Shown here: one piece after another, positions 9,855 through 18,806 of the stretch
Position numbering within the stretch: the stretch's first letter is position 1
How the letters are laid out: each line of letters begins with the position of its first letter
From: JAJEFO01 sp965209045
Lineage (GTDB): Bacteria; Pseudomonadota; Alphaproteobacteria; Rhodobacterales; Rhodobacteraceae
NCBI GenBank assembly: GCA_965209045.1
Contig: CBDBPW010000003.1
Location: 2,666,001 to 2,730,000, forward strand
Direction of reading: 5' to 3'
DNA: 64,000 nt
The notes under the pieces: generated by a model
What the model was told of the DNA's origin: nothing
Seen by the model: only the letters and a program-made list of their open reading frames with translations
Databases searched by the model: none
Program-made: the position numbers and the translations under genes

Positions 9855-10759
9855 CCAGGGGGCGGCGCCGGCGCGGAGGCGCGGGCCGGGACCGTGGCGC
9901 CCCGGAGGGAGCCGGGCCGGCGGGGCAGGGGCGGACGTCCGGGCGAATCAGGCGCCTCCCGCGCCCGGCCGGCGGGTCTCCGCGAGCCGCCTTCGGCGGG
10001 CGGCGCATGCCGGTTGCGGCACCGTGCCGCCGCCGGTATCCGGGCGGTCCGCCCGCGCCGGCGCCCGGAAAACCGCCCGGAAACAACGCCGTGGCGGTCG
10101 CGGGCGAACCGGTTCCGACGGGCCGGGAGATTCCTGTTGACGCATGCGCGCGCAGGGGGGAAACGTGGGGAAAGGGCCATGGAGAGCCTGCTCGCGATAA
10201 TTCCCACTCTCGCGAGGACATGGAGCATTGCGGTGCGGAACCCCCGCGCCCGGGACGGGAACGAGGCTGGCTGGAGAAGTGCAAGTGACTGTATTCGAAC
10301 GGCTTGTCGCGTCAATGGCGACCGGTCCGGCCCGCCCGGCGCCATGACCGCCGCGCCTGCGCGACGCGATCCCGGGCCCGGCCACGCCGCCGGGCCGGGC
10401 CTTCGCCTCCCGGCCTCCGCAGCAGCGCTGGCGGGATCCTGCCGCCTCCCCCTCATGGCGCCCTCTTCCGGCGACCGTCCGGGCCGCCCCTCGACGTCCG
10501 GCCCTCCCCGGCGCACGCCGCCGTCCGGGAGTGCCCGCGGCGGGTGGACGCCGCGCCCCGGGCGCCGCGCCGCCCGCCGCCTCGGCCCCGATCCTGCCGG
10601 ACCGGGGCGGCGACGGGAAATGCCGATCGCGTGGCGGTCAATGCCCCGGAAACATCGGGCGCCGGGCATGGCCGCGCCTCCCCGTCCCGCGCCTCTCTCC
10701 GCCGGCGGCTCCCGCGACGCGGCCGCCCCGCCGCCCTCCGGCGCGATGGCGGCGCGCCG
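9855..10759. other. Intergenic region without a supported gene
   Basis: There are 905 bases between recombinase 1 and the LuxR-type regulator. I see the right arm of the 17-bp inverted repeat at 10190-10206 and a nearby CTCGCGAG palindrome. The open frames here are compositionally like antisense shadows, rich in Arg, Pro and Gly. A promoter for the downstream regulator is likely, but no clear box is visible. Confidence 0.5.
10190..10206. repeat. Right arm of 17-bp perfect inverted repeat
   Basis: GCTCGCGATAATTCCCA is the exact reverse complement of 8835-8851. The two arms enclose a 1338-bp interior (8852-10189) that contains recombinase 1 entirely. This geometry fits the recombination sites of a self-encoded DNA inversion, or else the ends of a small mobile unit. 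Confidence 0.85.
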
Positions 10760-11905
10760 ATGAGCGGCAAGGACGCCTTCGACCGCGTCCTGCAGGCGCT
10801 GCACGCGGCGGCGTTCGACGACGCGCTGTGGCCCGCGGCCTCCGGGCTGATCGACGAGCTCGTCGGGATTCACGGCAGCCTGCTGGCGCACGCCGACGGC
10901 ACGACGCCCGACACCCTTCTCTTCGCCCAGATCTGCGCGCGCGGCGAGCGCGACCGGGAACTGGAACGCGTCTACTACCGGGACTACCACCACCGCGACG
11001 AGCGGCTTCCGCGCATCAGGCTGCTGCCCGACGGCCAGCCGGCCCGGACCCGCGCGCTCTCGACCGACGAGGAGCGGAGGACCTCCGCGATCCACAACGA
11101 GCTTCTGCCGCGGGTGCATGCCCAGGACGGCCTCAACGTGCGCCTTGACGGGCCCGGCGGCTCCGTCATCGTCTGGTCGGCCGCCGATCCCGTCGACCGG
11201 GACGGCTGGACCTCCGGGCGCGTCCGGACCGTCAGGCGGCTGCTGCCGCACCTGCGCCACTTCGTGACCGTCAGGCACGCGCTGCTCCGGGCCCGCGCGC
11301 TCGACGCGTCGCTCGAGGGCCTGTTCGACAGCGTCCGCGCCGGCGTCATGCAGCTCGACCGCCGCGCGCGCCTGGTCCGCGCGAACAGCCGGGCGGAGGC
11401 GCTGCTGGACCGCCGCGACGGGCTCCGGCACGAGGACGGCCTCGTCCGCGCCGCGCTGCCCCGGGAGGACGCCGCGCTCCAGCGGCTGCTCGCGCGGGCC
11501 CTTCCGTCCGGCGGCGGGCCGGGAGAGGGCGGAACGGTCGGTCTCGGCCGCCCCGGGACCCCGTCCCGGCTGGTCCTCCACGTCAGCCCCGTGCACGACC
11601 CGGGGATCGAATCCGGCCGGGGCCGCGTCGGCGCGCTCCTGCTGGCCGTCGACCCGGCGGACCGCACGGCCGTCGACCCGGGCCGCGCGGGCGAGGCGCT
11701 CGGCCTGACGCCCGCCGAGAGCCGCGTCGCCGTGGCGCTGGCCCAGGGCAGGACCATGGACGACATCGCGGCCGAGGCCGGACGCAGCCGGGCCACCGTC
11801 AAGTGGCACGTCCGGAACGTCTACGCGAAGCTCGGCGTCTCCAGCCGGTTCGAGCTGGCGCGGCTGGTCACGTCCCTGGCCGGGCTGCCGGGGGCGCGGG
11901 GCTGA
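10760..11905 (+). CDS. LuxR-family transcriptional regulator with N-terminal sensor region
   Basis: This 381-residue protein ends in a canonical LuxR/FixJ helix-turn-helix (about residues 314-375: LGLTPAESRVAVALAQGR, DDIA, SRATVKWHVRNVYAKLGVSS). The N-terminal 300 residues look like the PAS-like input regions of stand-alone alphaproteobacterial LuxR regulators, with a short linker rich in Gly around residue 250. No receiver or autoinducer-binding domain is recognisable. The ATG at 10760 is chosen because the sequence upstream in frame is low-complexity noise. It lies between two paralogous recombinase genes, which suggests but does not prove a role in regulating this locus. Confidence 0.82.
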   Translation: MSGKDAFDRVLQALHAAAFDDALWPAASGLIDELVGIHGSLLAHADGTTPDTLLFAQICARGERDRELERVYYRDYHHRDERLPRIRLLPDGQPARTRALSTDEERRTSAIHNELLPRVHAQDGLNVRLDGPGGSVIVWSAADPVDRDGWTSGRVRTVRRLLPHLRHFVTVRHALLRARALDASLEGLFDSVRAGVMQLDRRARLVRANSRAEALLDRRDGLRHEDGLVRAALPREDAALQRLLARALPSGGGPGEGGTVGLGRPGTPSRLVLHVSPVHDPGIESGRGRVGALLLAVDPADRTAVDPGRAGEALGLTPAESRVAVALAQGRTMDDIAAEAGRSRATVKWHVRNVYAKLGVSSRFELARLVTSLAGLPGARG

Positions 11906-12222
11906 CCCGGCGCGGGCGGCACCGTCGCCCGCAGACGCATGGCCCCGCCGGGAACGTTCCGCGAAACCCCTCCCCGGGGAGGGGGTCGCACGGATCCGGC
12001 CTCCCGGACCCGGATGGCGCGCCCCGGGGCGGCCTTTCCGCCATGCGGGGCTGCGCGGGACCGGCCCGGCGCGGGCGGCGCCGCCGCCCGCAGGCGCATG
12101 GCCCCGCCGGGAACGTTCCGCGAAACCCCTCCCCGGGGAGGGGGTCGCGCGGATCCGGCCTCCCGAACCCGCATGACGCGCACGGGGGCGGCCTTGCCGC
12201 CGTGCCGGAGGGCGCCGGCTGA
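11905..12222. repeat. Two tandem copies of a ~159-bp unit with a GC palindrome
   Basis: The unit from about 11905-12063 is repeated at about 12064-12222 with a period of 159 bp and a nearly identical core (GGCCCCGCCGGGAACGTTCC and onward). Each copy contains the perfect 18-bp palindrome CCCCTCCCC/GGGGAGGGG. The block fills exactly the gap between the LuxR-type gene and recombinase 2. It could be a duplicated terminator-like hairpin or a recombination or protein-binding site; it has no T-tract. Confidence 0.75.
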
Positions 12223-13193
12223 TGCCGCCCCCGGGTCCCGAACCGCGTCCCGTCGACGCGGCCCCGGGCACGGCCGACGACCTGGCCGACGCCTTCCTGC
12301 GGGCCACGGAAGGGGCCTACAGCGCCGGCACCGAACGCGCGATCAGGGCCGATCTCCGGATCTACGCGGCCTGGTGCGCCGGGCAGGGCCGCACGGCGCT
12401 GCCGGCCAGTCCCGGCACGGTCGCCGCCTTCGTGGACGCGATGGCGGCCACGCGCGCGCCGGCGACGGTCCGCCGCTACGTCACGAGCGTGGCCGCGGCG
12501 CACCGGGCGGCCGGCAGCCCGGGGGCGGCGGAAAGCCCGGAGGCGAAGCTCGCCCTGAAGCGCATGCACCGAGCCAGGGGACGCCGCCAGGAGCAGGCGC
12601 CCGGCCTCACCTGGCCGCTTCGGCAGCAGCTCCTGGGCGCGCCGGGAGACCGGCTGATCGACGTCCGCAACCGCGCCCTCCTGGCCGTGGCCTACGACAC
12701 GATGCTGCGCCGTTCGGAACTCGTCGCCCTCCAGGTCCGCGATCTCGAGATCCACGCGAACGGCGCGGCGACCGTGCTGGTGCGCAGCGCGAAGACCGAC
12801 GCCGAGGGCCACGGCGCCATGGCCTGGCTCGCGCGCGACAGCGTCGCGATGGTGCGGGAATGGCTGGCGCGAAGCGGCGTGTCCGGGGGCCGGCTGTTCC
12901 GCTCGCTGATCGCCGGAAGGCTGGGCGAGGCGCTCGACCCGAGCCAGGTCCCGCGCATCTACAAGGCGATGGCAGGGCGCGCCGGGCTCGAGCCGGGGAT
13001 CGCCGGCCGCCTGTCCGGCCACAGCACGCGCGTGGGCCCGGCCCAGGACATGATCGCGGCAGGCATCGGGCTGCCCGCGATCATGCAGTCGGGACGCTGG
13101 AAGACCGCCGCCATGGTCGGCCGCTACGGCGAACGGCTGCTCGCGGAGCGCGGCGGCGCCGCGCAGCTGGCCCGGATCCAGTCGCGGGACTGA
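12222..13193 (+). CDS. Tyrosine recombinase (paralogue 2)
   Basis: This 323-residue tyrosine recombinase is colinear with and very similar to the gene at 8892-9854. Shared blocks include FVD.MA..RAPATVRRYV, LTWPLRQ and ALDPSQVPRI.K. Catalytic residues are present: Arg in TMLRRSELV, Lys in RSAKTD, GHSTRVG, Trp in GRWKT and Tyr in VGRYGE. The ATG at 12222 gives an N-terminus matching paralogue 1 and immediately follows the tandem repeats. The LysR-type gene follows 119 bases downstream. The pair looks like a duplication within one locus, probably a retained site-specific recombination system rather than phage debris. Confidence 0.85.
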   Translation: MPPPGPEPRPVDAAPGTADDLADAFLRATEGAYSAGTERAIRADLRIYAAWCAGQGRTALPASPGTVAAFVDAMAATRAPATVRRYVTSVAAAHRAAGSPGAAESPEAKLALKRMHRARGRRQEQAPGLTWPLRQQLLGAPGDRLIDVRNRALLAVAYDTMLRRSELVALQVRDLEIHANGAATVLVRSAKTDAEGHGAMAWLARDSVAMVREWLARSGVSGGRLFRSLIAGRLGEALDPSQVPRIYKAMAGRAGLEPGIAGRLSGHSTRVGPAQDMIAAGIGLPAIMQSGRWKTAAMVGRYGERLLAERGGAAQLARIQSRD

Positions 13194-13283
13194 TCCGGGC
13201 CGCCTCCCGCCCCGCGCATGGCGGCGCTCAAGAACTTGTGTCCGGCCCGCGGCTTGCGCCCGCACGGACCCCCACGTCTCCGG

Positions 13284-13363
13284 AGACAGGCCCGGACACG
13301 AGGAGCCCCGCCATGTTCGAGAGACGCACTCTCGACTTCGTCAGACAGGCCCGGACACGAGGA
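13284..13363. repeat. 21-bp direct repeat spanning the LysR-gene start
   Basis: AGACAGGCCCGGACACGAGG followed by A occurs at 13284-13304 and again at 13343-13363, a 59-bp period. The first copy sits just before the ATG at 13313 and the second lies within the first codons. It may be a duplicated operator or a small tandem duplication that created the present N-terminus. Confidence 0.8.
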
Positions 13364-14281
13364 CCTCACCCTGACCTCACCCGCCTCGTCGCCGTCGCCG
13401 ACGCCGGGAGGATCCGGCTCGCGGCGGACCGCGCCAACATCACCCAGCCCGCCCTCACCCGCGACATCGCCCGCTTCGAGGCGCGGCTCGGCGGGCGCCT
13501 CTTCGAGCGCCTGCCCGACGGCATGCGGCCCACCCCGCTCGGCAGGGTCGCGATCGAGCAGGCCCGGCGCATCCTCCGCGTCGCGGACGACGCCGAGCAG
13601 GCCGTCAGCGCCGCACGCTCGGGACGCGGCGGCGTCTTCCGGATCACCGCGACCCCGCCCTGGGCGGAGACCGTGCTCGCCGCCGCGGCGGCCCGCTTCC
13701 GGGAGCGCTTCCCGGCCGTCGAGCTCCGCATCGAGAGCGCCACCCGCGCGGAGGGCCTCGGCCGGCTCGCGGCCGGCATGAGCGAGCTGCATTGCGGCGG
13801 CATCGACGCCGGCGAGGCGCTGCCGGGGTTCCTCCGGAGCGAGCGCTTCGTCAGGCTCACCGCCGCCATCGTCGCCTGGCGCGGCCATCCCCTGCTCGAA
13901 GGCCCGGCCGGCCCCGGCGATCTCGCGCGCTGCCCCTGGATCGACTTCGACTGGCCCGCGGGCCCGCAGGACGGCGACCCCCGCCCCTCGCTCGGCAGGA
14001 TCCTGGCCGAGCTGCAGGCCGCCGAGCCCGCGCGCACCCTGACGGTGCTGCGCCTCGGCGCCGCCGGCCTCGCCGCGCTCGCCCGCGGCCCCTGGCTCGC
14101 CTGGCTCCCGGTCGAGCTGCTCGACCTCCTGCCCGACCGCCTCGTCCGGCCCGTGCCGGCCGACGTCGGGCGCTTCGGCTACCGCACCGGGTTCGTCGCG
14201 CGGCGCGCCGCCGAGGACCTGCCCCCCTTCAGGGCGCTCCAGCAGTGCCTGCGCGACGCCGCGCTCGGTCGCGCATCCTGA
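13313..14281 (+). CDS. LysR-type transcriptional regulator
   Basis: This 322-residue protein has a LysR-type winged helix at about residues 20-80 (LAADRANITQPALTRDI, LFERLPDG, TPLGR) and a periplasmic-binding-like effector domain from about residue 105 to the end. The family usually starts 15-20 residues nearer to the helix-turn-helix than here. The extra N-terminus (MFERRTLDFVRQARTRG) contains the second copy of a 21-bp direct repeat, so the true start may be a little downstream. It is followed after 63 bases by a convergent recombinase gene. Target genes are not evident from position alone. Confidence 0.82.
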   Translation: MFERRTLDFVRQARTRGPHPDLTRLVAVADAGRIRLAADRANITQPALTRDIARFEARLGGRLFERLPDGMRPTPLGRVAIEQARRILRVADDAEQAVSAARSGRGGVFRITATPPWAETVLAAAAARFRERFPAVELRIESATRAEGLGRLAAGMSELHCGGIDAGEALPGFLRSERFVRLTAAIVAWRGHPLLEGPAGPGDLARCPWIDFDWPAGPQDGDPRPSLGRILAELQAAEPARTLTVLRLGAAGLAALARGPWLAWLPVELLDLLPDRLVRPVPADVGRFGYRTGFVARRAAEDLPPFRALQQCLRDAALGRAS

Positions 14282-14344
14282 GCCTCGGCCCGGCGGGCCG
14301 CGCGGGTCCGGGCCGCAGGCATGCCGCCCCATCCGGCGGCGGGG

Positions 14345-15253
14345 TCAGCGGTGGCGGCCTCCGGAAAAGGAGACGAGGATCGGCGGCACCGGCGCCGGAT
14401 GCAGGTAGACGGACACGGCGGCGACGCTCGAGAGCCCCAGCCAGGCCTGCACGGCCTCGACCGGGGCGCCGTCGCCAAGCGCCGCCTGCACCGCGGTCGC
14501 CCGCAGGGCATGCGCCGACAGGCCCGGAACCTCGGCGGCGATGCCGGAGGCGACCGCGTGCCCGCGCACCACCACCCGGTAGATGGTGCCGGGTCCGAGG
14601 CCGCGGTCGGCGCTCCTGGAGCCCACCCCCTCGGTCGCCCGGAACAGCGGGCCGTCGAAATGGCCGGACAGCTCGAGATACGCGTCGATCCGCGCCGCCG
14701 TCTCGGGATGCAGCGCAAGCTCCCGCGCCCGTCCGCCGCCGACCCTCAGCACCTCGCGCCCGACGTCGCCGACGCGCAGCCCGCAGGCCTCGCCGCTCTT
14801 CAGCCCCTGGAACAGGAGAGCCGCCAGGATCGCCCGGTCCCGGAGCCCCTTCAGCGTGTCGTCGGCCGGCGCGTCGAGCAGCCGCCTCGCCTGCGCGGCG
14901 GTCAGGACCGGAAAACCGTCCTCGCCGCCGGTCGCCGGGCGGCCCACGTCCGACACCGGGCTGGCGCGCACCGCGCCCAAGGCAACGAGCTCCCGGTACA
15001 GCGAGGAGAGCGACGACAGCTTGCGCCGGACCGTTGCGGGCTTCACCCGGACGGAGAGCGAATCCCGCCAGGCCTCGACATCCCCCGGCGTCGCGCGGGC
15101 GAGATCCCGCTCCCGCCCAAGGCCGGCGAAGCGCATGAACTCCTGCACGTCGGCGACATAGCCGCGCCGGTTGCCGGCGCTGCCGATCTCCGGGAACCAT
15201 GACGCCGCGGGCGGCACCGGCACCCGCCGCGACGGGAAACGAAAGGCTGCCAT
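14345..15253 (-). CDS. Tyrosine recombinase-like protein with altered active site
   Basis: This 302-residue protein has the XerC/D layout: a SAM-like N-terminal domain (about 30-110) and a catalytic domain (about 120-285). The box II motif AHALRAT and a C-terminal Tyr in VSVYLH are present. The first catalytic Arg is replaced by Lys (FQGLKSGEACGL), and the usual LGH box reads WLGLSS, so the third-box His is missing. It therefore may be inactive as a recombinase or act as a DNA-binding paralogue. It is not closely related to the two recombinases at 8892 and 12222. It is convergent with the LysR-type gene. Confidence 0.75.
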   Translation of the reverse strand: MAAFRFPSRRVPVPPAASWFPEIGSAGNRRGYVADVQEFMRFAGLGRERDLARATPGDVEAWRDSLSVRVKPATVRRKLSSLSSLYRELVALGAVRASPVSDVGRPATGGEDGFPVLTAAQARRLLDAPADDTLKGLRDRAILAALLFQGLKSGEACGLRVGDVGREVLRVGGGRARELALHPETAARIDAYLELSGHFDGPLFRATEGVGSRSADRGLGPGTIYRVVVRGHAVASGIAAEVPGLSAHALRATAVQAALGDGAPVEAVQAWLGLSSVAAVSVYLHPAPVPPILVSFSGGRHR

Positions 15254-15566
15254 GATGCGTCAGGACCCCCGGGGCGGTTTCGGTTGGCGCCGCACCTACA
15301 CGCCCCGGCCCGGCAAGCGCAAGGGGCGGAACCCCGGGATCCCGGGCCCCGGCCGTCCCGCGCCTCGCCCTCTCCCGGGAGCCCGCGCCCGCGCGAACCG
15401 CGTCCCGTCGCCGGGGCGCCCTCGCGGGGAGTCTCCGCCGGTCCCGCGGCCGGCCTTTGCTTCCGGACCCGAAACATGCCACGCTGCCTGCAGGCGCCGG
15501 GCAGCCGGCGACCCGCCCAGCGCACCGCCGCGCCGCTGCGGCGCGGCTTCGGGAAGGAGACCCGCC
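15254..15566. other. Intergenic region upstream of the alanine symporter
   Basis: There are 313 bases between the divergent recombinase-like gene and the symporter. The only clear signal is the ribosome-binding site GAAGGAGA at about 15553-15560, seven bases before the symporter ATG. No gene is supported. Confidence 0.5.
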
Positions 15567-16967
15567 ATGGACCAGCTCAACTCGATCATCAGTTCCGTGA
15601 ACGCTTTCGCCTGGGGCCCGCCGATGCTCGGCATTCTCGGCGTCACCGGCGTCCTGCTGACGCTGGGCCTCCTCTTCATGCCGTGGCGGAAGGTCGGCTA
15701 CGGGTTCCGGCTCCTCTTCGACAAGGACGCCGTCGCCGGCGAGGGCGAGGTCAAGCCCTTCAACGCCCTGATGACGGCACTGTCGGCGACCGTGGGCACC
15801 GGAAACATCGCGGGCGTCGCGACCGCGATCGCGCTCGGGGGTCCCGGCGCCATCTTCTACATGTGGCTGATCGCGCTGTTCGGGATGGCCACGAAATACG
15901 CCGAGGCGGTCTGCGCGGTGACGTACCGCGAGGTCGACGCGTCCGGAAAGTACGTCGGCGGCCCGATGTACTACCTGCGGAACGGCGTCGGCGAGTTCGC
16001 CCCCGAGCTCGGGAAGTGGCTCGGGCTCCTGTTCGCGATCTTCGGGGCCGTCGCCGCCTTCGGGATCGGGAACGCGGTGCAGGTCAACTCCATGGCCGCC
16101 GCCCTCGGCAGCAGCTTCGCCGTGCCGACCTGGATCACGGGCGTCGTCGTCGCGGCCCTCGTCGCGGTCGTGATCATCGGCGGCATCCGCAGGATCGGCG
16201 ATGTCGCCGGCAAGCTCGTCCCGGCGATGATCGTGCTCTACCTTGGCGCGGCCCTCCTGATCATCATCATCAACATCGCCGAGGTCCCGTCGGCGATCGG
16301 CATGATCTTCACCTACGCCTTCACGCCGGCCGCCGCGGCAGGCGGATTCGCGGGTGCCGCCGTCGCGGCCGCCATCCGGTTCGGGGTCGCGCGCGGCGTC
16401 TTCTCCAACGAATCGGGACTGGGGTCGGCCGCGATCGCGCATGCCGCCGCGCAGACCAACAGCCCCGTCAGGCAGGGCATCATCGCCATGCTCGGGACGT
16501 TCATCGACACGCTCGTCGTGTGCACCATGACGGCACTTGTCATCCTGACGTCCGGCGCCTGGACGATGACCGGAGCGGACGGCGGCGGCCTCACCGGCGC
16601 GGTGCTGACGTCCACGGGCTTCGACGCGTCCATCGCCGGAGGCCAGTACATCGTCACGGTCGCCCTGGCCGTCTTCGCCTTCACCACCATCCTCGGATGG
16701 TCGTACTACGGGGAGAGGTGCTGGCAGTACCTGTTCTCCGAGCGGAGCCTGTACGTCTACCGCGTGCTGTGGGTGCTCGCCGCCCTGTCTTTCGCCAACG
16801 TCAAGGTCGACCTCGTCTGGAACCTCGCCGACACGCTGAACGGGCTGATGGCGGTGCCCAACCTGATCGGGCTCATCCTGCTTGCGCCGATGGTGTTCAG
16901 GGTCACGCGGAAATACTTCGACGACATGGGCCAGCCCCTGTCCCGGACGCCGATGAAGAAGGCGTGA
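15567..16967 (+). CDS. Sodium:alanine/glycine symporter, AGCS family
   Basis: This 466-residue integral inner-membrane protein belongs to the AGCS (alanine or glycine:cation symporter) family. It has about 10-11 hydrophobic helices and family hallmarks: ALSATVGTGNIAGVA near residues 70-85, GGPMYYLRNG near 130, and FSNESGLGSAAIAHAAA near 280. It would import alanine or glycine driven by sodium. The ATG at 15567 has a strong ribosome-binding site (GAAGGAGA) and the N-terminus begins with an amphipathic MDQLNSIISSVNAFAWG, as usual. Length is normal for the family. It is transcribed alone; the next gene is convergent and 600 bases away. Confidence 0.93.
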   Translation: MDQLNSIISSVNAFAWGPPMLGILGVTGVLLTLGLLFMPWRKVGYGFRLLFDKDAVAGEGEVKPFNALMTALSATVGTGNIAGVATAIALGGPGAIFYMWLIALFGMATKYAEAVCAVTYREVDASGKYVGGPMYYLRNGVGEFAPELGKWLGLLFAIFGAVAAFGIGNAVQVNSMAAALGSSFAVPTWITGVVVAALVAVVIIGGIRRIGDVAGKLVPAMIVLYLGAALLIIIINIAEVPSAIGMIFTYAFTPAAAAGGFAGAAVAAAIRFGVARGVFSNESGLGSAAIAHAAAQTNSPVRQGIIAMLGTFIDTLVVCTMTALVILTSGAWTMTGADGGGLTGAVLTSTGFDASIAGGQYIVTVALAVFAFTTILGWSYYGERCWQYLFSERSLYVYRVLWVLAALSFANVKVDLVWNLADTLNGLMAVPNLIGLILLAPMVFRVTRKYFDDMGQPLSRTPMKKA

Positions 16968-17585
16968 CGCGCACCTTGCAGGGCTTGGGAAGACGCTGCC
17001 GTGTCGGACCTTGCCAAGCGGGTGGCCGGGAATCCGGCCGCCCCTGCCCTTTCGCGCCCGTCGATGGCGGTCCCGGCGGCGGAACGCGGGGCGCCGGCAC
17101 CCCATGCCATCGACGGGCGGAACCGAAGCCGTCGCCCTTGCCGCCATGCGCAATGGCGCCGTGCCGCCCTCCCCTGCCCTCGAACGCCCTGTCCACGCAT
17201 TCCGCAGGCATGATGCCGGACCTGCGCGCCCGCCCGCATCGGCCCAGGGCTTCGCCCGCGGCGCGGCCGGCTGCCTGCACCGGTCCATGACGGCCTCGCG
17301 GACGGCCAGGCGACGGTCTCGGGATGCGGTACGGTCGGGGCCCGGCCCGCCGGGCTCCTCCTCGATCATTCCGCCGCCTGCCGCCGTTGCGCGCGCGGGC
17401 GCGGAACGAAGCGGCCTGTCCGTGATGTCCCCAGGCGTGCGCAGCGTCAGGTTCGCCGGGCATGACGCGGACAGCGGGTGTCCGCAAGGACGGCGCGCAC
17501 GCCGGCAAGGGACGGCGATGCAGGCCGGGACCGCGGCGCGGGACGGGATCGCCGCGGTGCGGGCACCGCGCGGCCCGGCGCGGGC
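16968..17585. other. Intergenic region carrying a dispersed repeat
   Basis: No gene is supported in these 618 bases. The region between 17309 and 17523 is the first copy of a 215-bp sequence that recurs at 20623-20837. The remainder is GC-rich without recognisable structure. Confidence 0.5.
17309..17523. repeat. 215-bp dispersed direct repeat, copy A
   Basis: This block is about 95% identical to 20623-20837 in the same orientation, offset by exactly 3314 bp with no visible indel. The two copies bracket the Ig-like lipoprotein gene, a DruA-ISAs1 remnant and an ISXO2-type remnant. Confidence 0.85.
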
Positions 17586-18653
17586 TCAGAAGCCGTAGTC
17601 GCTGCATGTCGACGAGCCAGTGACCGCCCTTATCGTCCATGTCTCGCTGTCACCGCTCCTCGTGGCGACGAATCCGTTCACCGAAAGGCACGCCGGCCCG
17701 CCGGAGTATCCCGCCCTGCGCGCGCCGCTGAAGATCCCCACCCAGACCCCGCTGCCTGCGTGGGATTCCGAAATGCTGAAGGAGTAGAACGGCATCTCGG
17801 CAATGCACCTTCTGTTGTGGCGATTGAACTGAAGACCGGCCCTGCATGTTCGAAGACCTGACGATGGGTTGCTTGCGGGTGGGCTGCTTGTGGGCGGCCT
17901 GACGCTCTGGCGTTGCCGCACCGTCACGGCGAATTCCTGCACGGCTTCCGCCTCCCCGTCGGAGGCTGCCACCGTGACGGTCGCCCTTCCGGCCGACACG
18001 GGCGCGAGCGTCACCGTGGAGCCGGACATGGCGGCCGTCACCACGCCCGGATCGCCGGATGCCGCCGAATGCGTCAGCGGATCGCTGTCCGGGTCGACGA
18101 ACCAGGGCGTGACATCCAGGCTGCGCGCCGTCCCGCCCTCCGTCAGCGTCACGGCCGGAACGGACCCTACGGCCTCGGGGGCGCGGTTCGCCGCCGCGAC
18201 CGTCACGTCGAAGGACAGCTCCGTCTCCGCCCTCCCGTCGGAGGCGGTCACCGTGACGGTCGCCGTGCCGGCCGACACGGGCGTGAGCGTCACCGTGGAG
18301 CCGGACACGCCGACCGTCAGGATTCCCGGGTCGCCGGACTGCGCCGCGTAGGCCAGCGCGTCGCCGTCGGGGTCCTCGAAACGCGCCGCGACGTCCACGC
18401 TTCCCGCCGCCCCGCCCTCCGTCAGCGCTTGTGCCGGAACGGCACCCGCGGCCTCGGGGGCACGGTTTGCGGCCGGAATTATCGTCATCTCCGGCGCCTG
18501 GCCGGCCGGTGGCGTCCGTGTCGAACCGGCATCGGAGGAACCCCCGCCCCCGCAGGCCGAAAGCCCGAGCGCCGCGACCATGGCCAAAGGCGCCAGGCAT
18601 GCCCTTGCCACGAAACGGGCCTCACGTGCGCATCCGGTTTCAGCTTCCGTCAT
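17586..18653 (-). CDS. Lipoprotein with two Ig/cadherin-like repeats
   Basis: This 355-residue protein has a lipoprotein signal: a hydrophobic stretch (LAPLAMVAALGLSACG) with the lipobox LSAC, Cys at about residue 34, followed by a Gly/Ser-rich linker. Two tandem repeats of about 90 residues follow, each with NRAPEA.G.VPA..LTEGG, a DPDGDAL or DPDSDPL turn, SGSTVTL and ATVTV.ASDG, typical of Ig/cadherin-like folds with acidic calcium-type turns. A distinct C-terminal domain (about 255-355) has four Cys residues. A GGGGAAG-like ribosome site precedes the ATG at 18653. It is probably anchored in the outer membrane and surface exposed. Confidence 0.8.
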   Translation of the reverse strand: MTEAETGCAREARFVARACLAPLAMVAALGLSACGGGGSSDAGSTRTPPAGQAPEMTIIPAANRAPEAAGAVPAQALTEGGAAGSVDVAARFEDPDGDALAYAAQSGDPGILTVGVSGSTVTLTPVSAGTATVTVTASDGRAETELSFDVTVAAANRAPEAVGSVPAVTLTEGGTARSLDVTPWFVDPDSDPLTHSAASGDPGVVTAAMSGSTVTLAPVSAGRATVTVAASDGEAEAVQEFAVTVRQRQSVRPPTSSPPASNPSSGLRTCRAGLQFNRHNRRCIAEMPFYSFSISESHAGSGVWVGIFSGARRAGYSGGPACLSVNGFVATRSGDSETWTIRAVTGSSTCSDYGF

Positions 18654-18806
18654 GGCTTCCCCCTTTTCGACCCTTGGCCGTTTCGCGTCATGGCGCCCGG
18701 GCCGGGCATCCTCGCCCGTCCGCCGCCGAGACCGCGCCGCGGCCGCAGCCCTGCCCTAGCCTCGATGCCCGCCGGCCGCAACCGACGCGAGGACTGGCAG
18801 GCAGGG

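Noticed and set aside
14229..17369. A 1046-codon minus-strand frame across the symporter
   Set aside because: The plus strand encodes an unmistakable AGCS symporter here; the minus frame is compositional noise.
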